Assembly (NCBI GenBank): GCA_964626495.1
Contig: CAZVFT010000104.1
Coordinates: 1-7,207, forward strand
Reading direction: 5' to 3'
Length of the DNA stretch: 7,207 nt
Origin: JACNLN01 sp964626495
GTDB taxonomy: Bacteria > Fidelibacterota > Marinisomatia > Marinisomatales > CAZVFT01
Shown here: positions 7,023 to 7,207 of the stretch, one piece after another
Layout of the letters: each line of letters begins with the position of its first letter
Position numbering within the stretch: the stretch's first letter is position 1
Notes under the pieces: model-generated
The model's input: only the letters and a program-made list of their open reading frames with translations
Database searches by the model: none
What the model was told of the DNA's origin: nothing
Position numbers and translations under genes: made by a program

Positions 7023-7094
7023 TGCAATCCCAACAATTGCAGGAGTTACCCCGAAAATAGTTTATTTATTTTATTAATTCACGTCATTTGTGAA
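7023..7094 (+). other. two small hairpins downstream of hisS
   Basis: TGCAAT (7023-7028) pairs with ATTGCA (7036-7041), and TTCAC (7078-7082) pairs with GTGAA (7090-7094), both with seven-base loops. Neither is followed by a T-run, so they look more like mRNA 3'-end structure or chance pairing in AT-rich DNA than terminators. Confidence 0.25.
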
Positions 7095-7101
7095 GATAGA
7101 G

Positions 7102-7128
7102 AAAAATACAATCGTTGTAGTATTTTTT
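7102..7128 (+). terminator. possible rho-independent terminator after hisS
   Basis: AAAAATAC (7102-7109) pairs with GTATTTTT (7120-7127) around a ten-base loop, and the 3' arm merges into a six-T run (7123-7128). An alternative fold uses TACAA (7107-7111) with TTGTA (7115-7119). The stem is AT-rich, so it would be weak, and it lies 111 bases after the hisS stop. It is the best terminator candidate for the operon, and it would separate hisS from the reading frame at the right edge. Confidence 0.4.
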
Positions 7129-7129
7129 G

Positions 7130-7142
7130 TTATCAATGATAA
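7130..7142. promoter_or_regulatory. short palindrome TTATCAATGATAA
   Basis: This is a perfect 6-1-6 palindrome (TTATCA, A, TGATAA) placed five bases before the AGGAG at 7147. It could be an operator or a small 5' structure controlling the next gene. It contains a GATAAT-like hexamer, but I cannot assign it to a known regulator such as Fur. Confidence 0.3.
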
Positions 7143-7158
7143 TAATAGGAGATATTAA

Positions 7159-7207
7159 ATGGCCTTTGAATATTTGCGTTAAGAAACTTGATGGAATTCT
7201 CGTTAAA
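7159..7207 (+). CDS. 5' end of an unidentified next gene, or a seven-codon leader ORF
   Basis: AGGAG at 7147-7151 lies seven bases before an ATG at 7159, an ideal start. This frame reads MAFEYLR and stops at TAA (7180-7182). From 7181 the next frame reads KKLDGILVK without a stop to the window end, so one extra base near 7179-7180 would explain the break. Alternatives are a TTG start at 7166 in the open frame (14 bases from the ribosome binding site), an ATG at 7191 in the third frame, or a genuine seven-residue leader peptide. The window ends too soon to identify a product or choose among these. Confidence 0.35.

Noticed and set aside
7088..7112. Promoter formed by TTGTGA and TACAAT
   Set aside because: The spacer is only 13 bases, too short for a sigma70 promoter, and other pairings put the start on top of the ribosome binding site.
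7130..7146. Fur box upstream of the last reading frame
   Set aside because: Only one GATAAT-like hexamer in an AT-rich context is present; the 19-base Fur pattern is not.

Overview
The window is a compact housekeeping stretch with all four complete genes on the + strand: rarA (AAA+ replication-fork ATPase), a very large lptD (outer-membrane LPS translocon), a small zinc-ribbon/DUF2007 gene, and hisS (histidyl-tRNA synthetase). No RNA gene, insertion sequence, phage gene, CRISPR array or defence gene is visible. The DNA is moderately AT-rich. LptD implies a diderm with an LPS-type outer membrane. The style of LptD (very long N-terminal periplasmic part, a single C-terminal Cys in a D-L-H-C-W-E context) and the K-P-E-L-T-A motif of HisS resemble proteins of the Fibrobacteres-Chlorobi-Bacteroidetes superphylum. 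Candidatus Marinimicrobia or a related marine lineage is a plausible source, but this is a judgement from memory and not a search result.

Layout. Bases 1-153 hold no gene but contain a compact GC-rich, fold-back element (about 34-110). A sigma70-like promoter (TTGAAA, 17 bp, TATAAA; 154-182) follows, with an inverted repeat inside its spacer. A leader of about 105 bases with several hairpins leads to rarA (297-1595). lptD (1616-5311) starts 20 bases after the rarA stop on a GTG with a strong ribosome binding site. An 81-base spacer with another good ribosome binding site leads to the DUF2007 gene (5393-5737), which overlaps hisS (5734-6990) by ATGA. After hisS comes about 168 bases of AT-rich DNA with four small hairpins, one terminator-like, then a good ribosome binding site and an ATG at 7159. 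The ATG frame closes after seven codons while a neighbouring frame stays open to the window end.

How the genes relate. Spacing and shared strand suggest one transcription unit linking fork rescue (RarA), outer-membrane assembly (LptD) and translation (HisS), with a small regulator-like zinc protein coupled to HisS. These functions do not form an obvious pathway; the arrangement looks like an ordinary housekeeping operon. I did not find a convincing new system. The points most worth a second look are the minimal cysteine set and expanded N-terminus of LptD, the structured element at the left end, the start-codon hairpin of lptD, and the broken reading frame at the right end.
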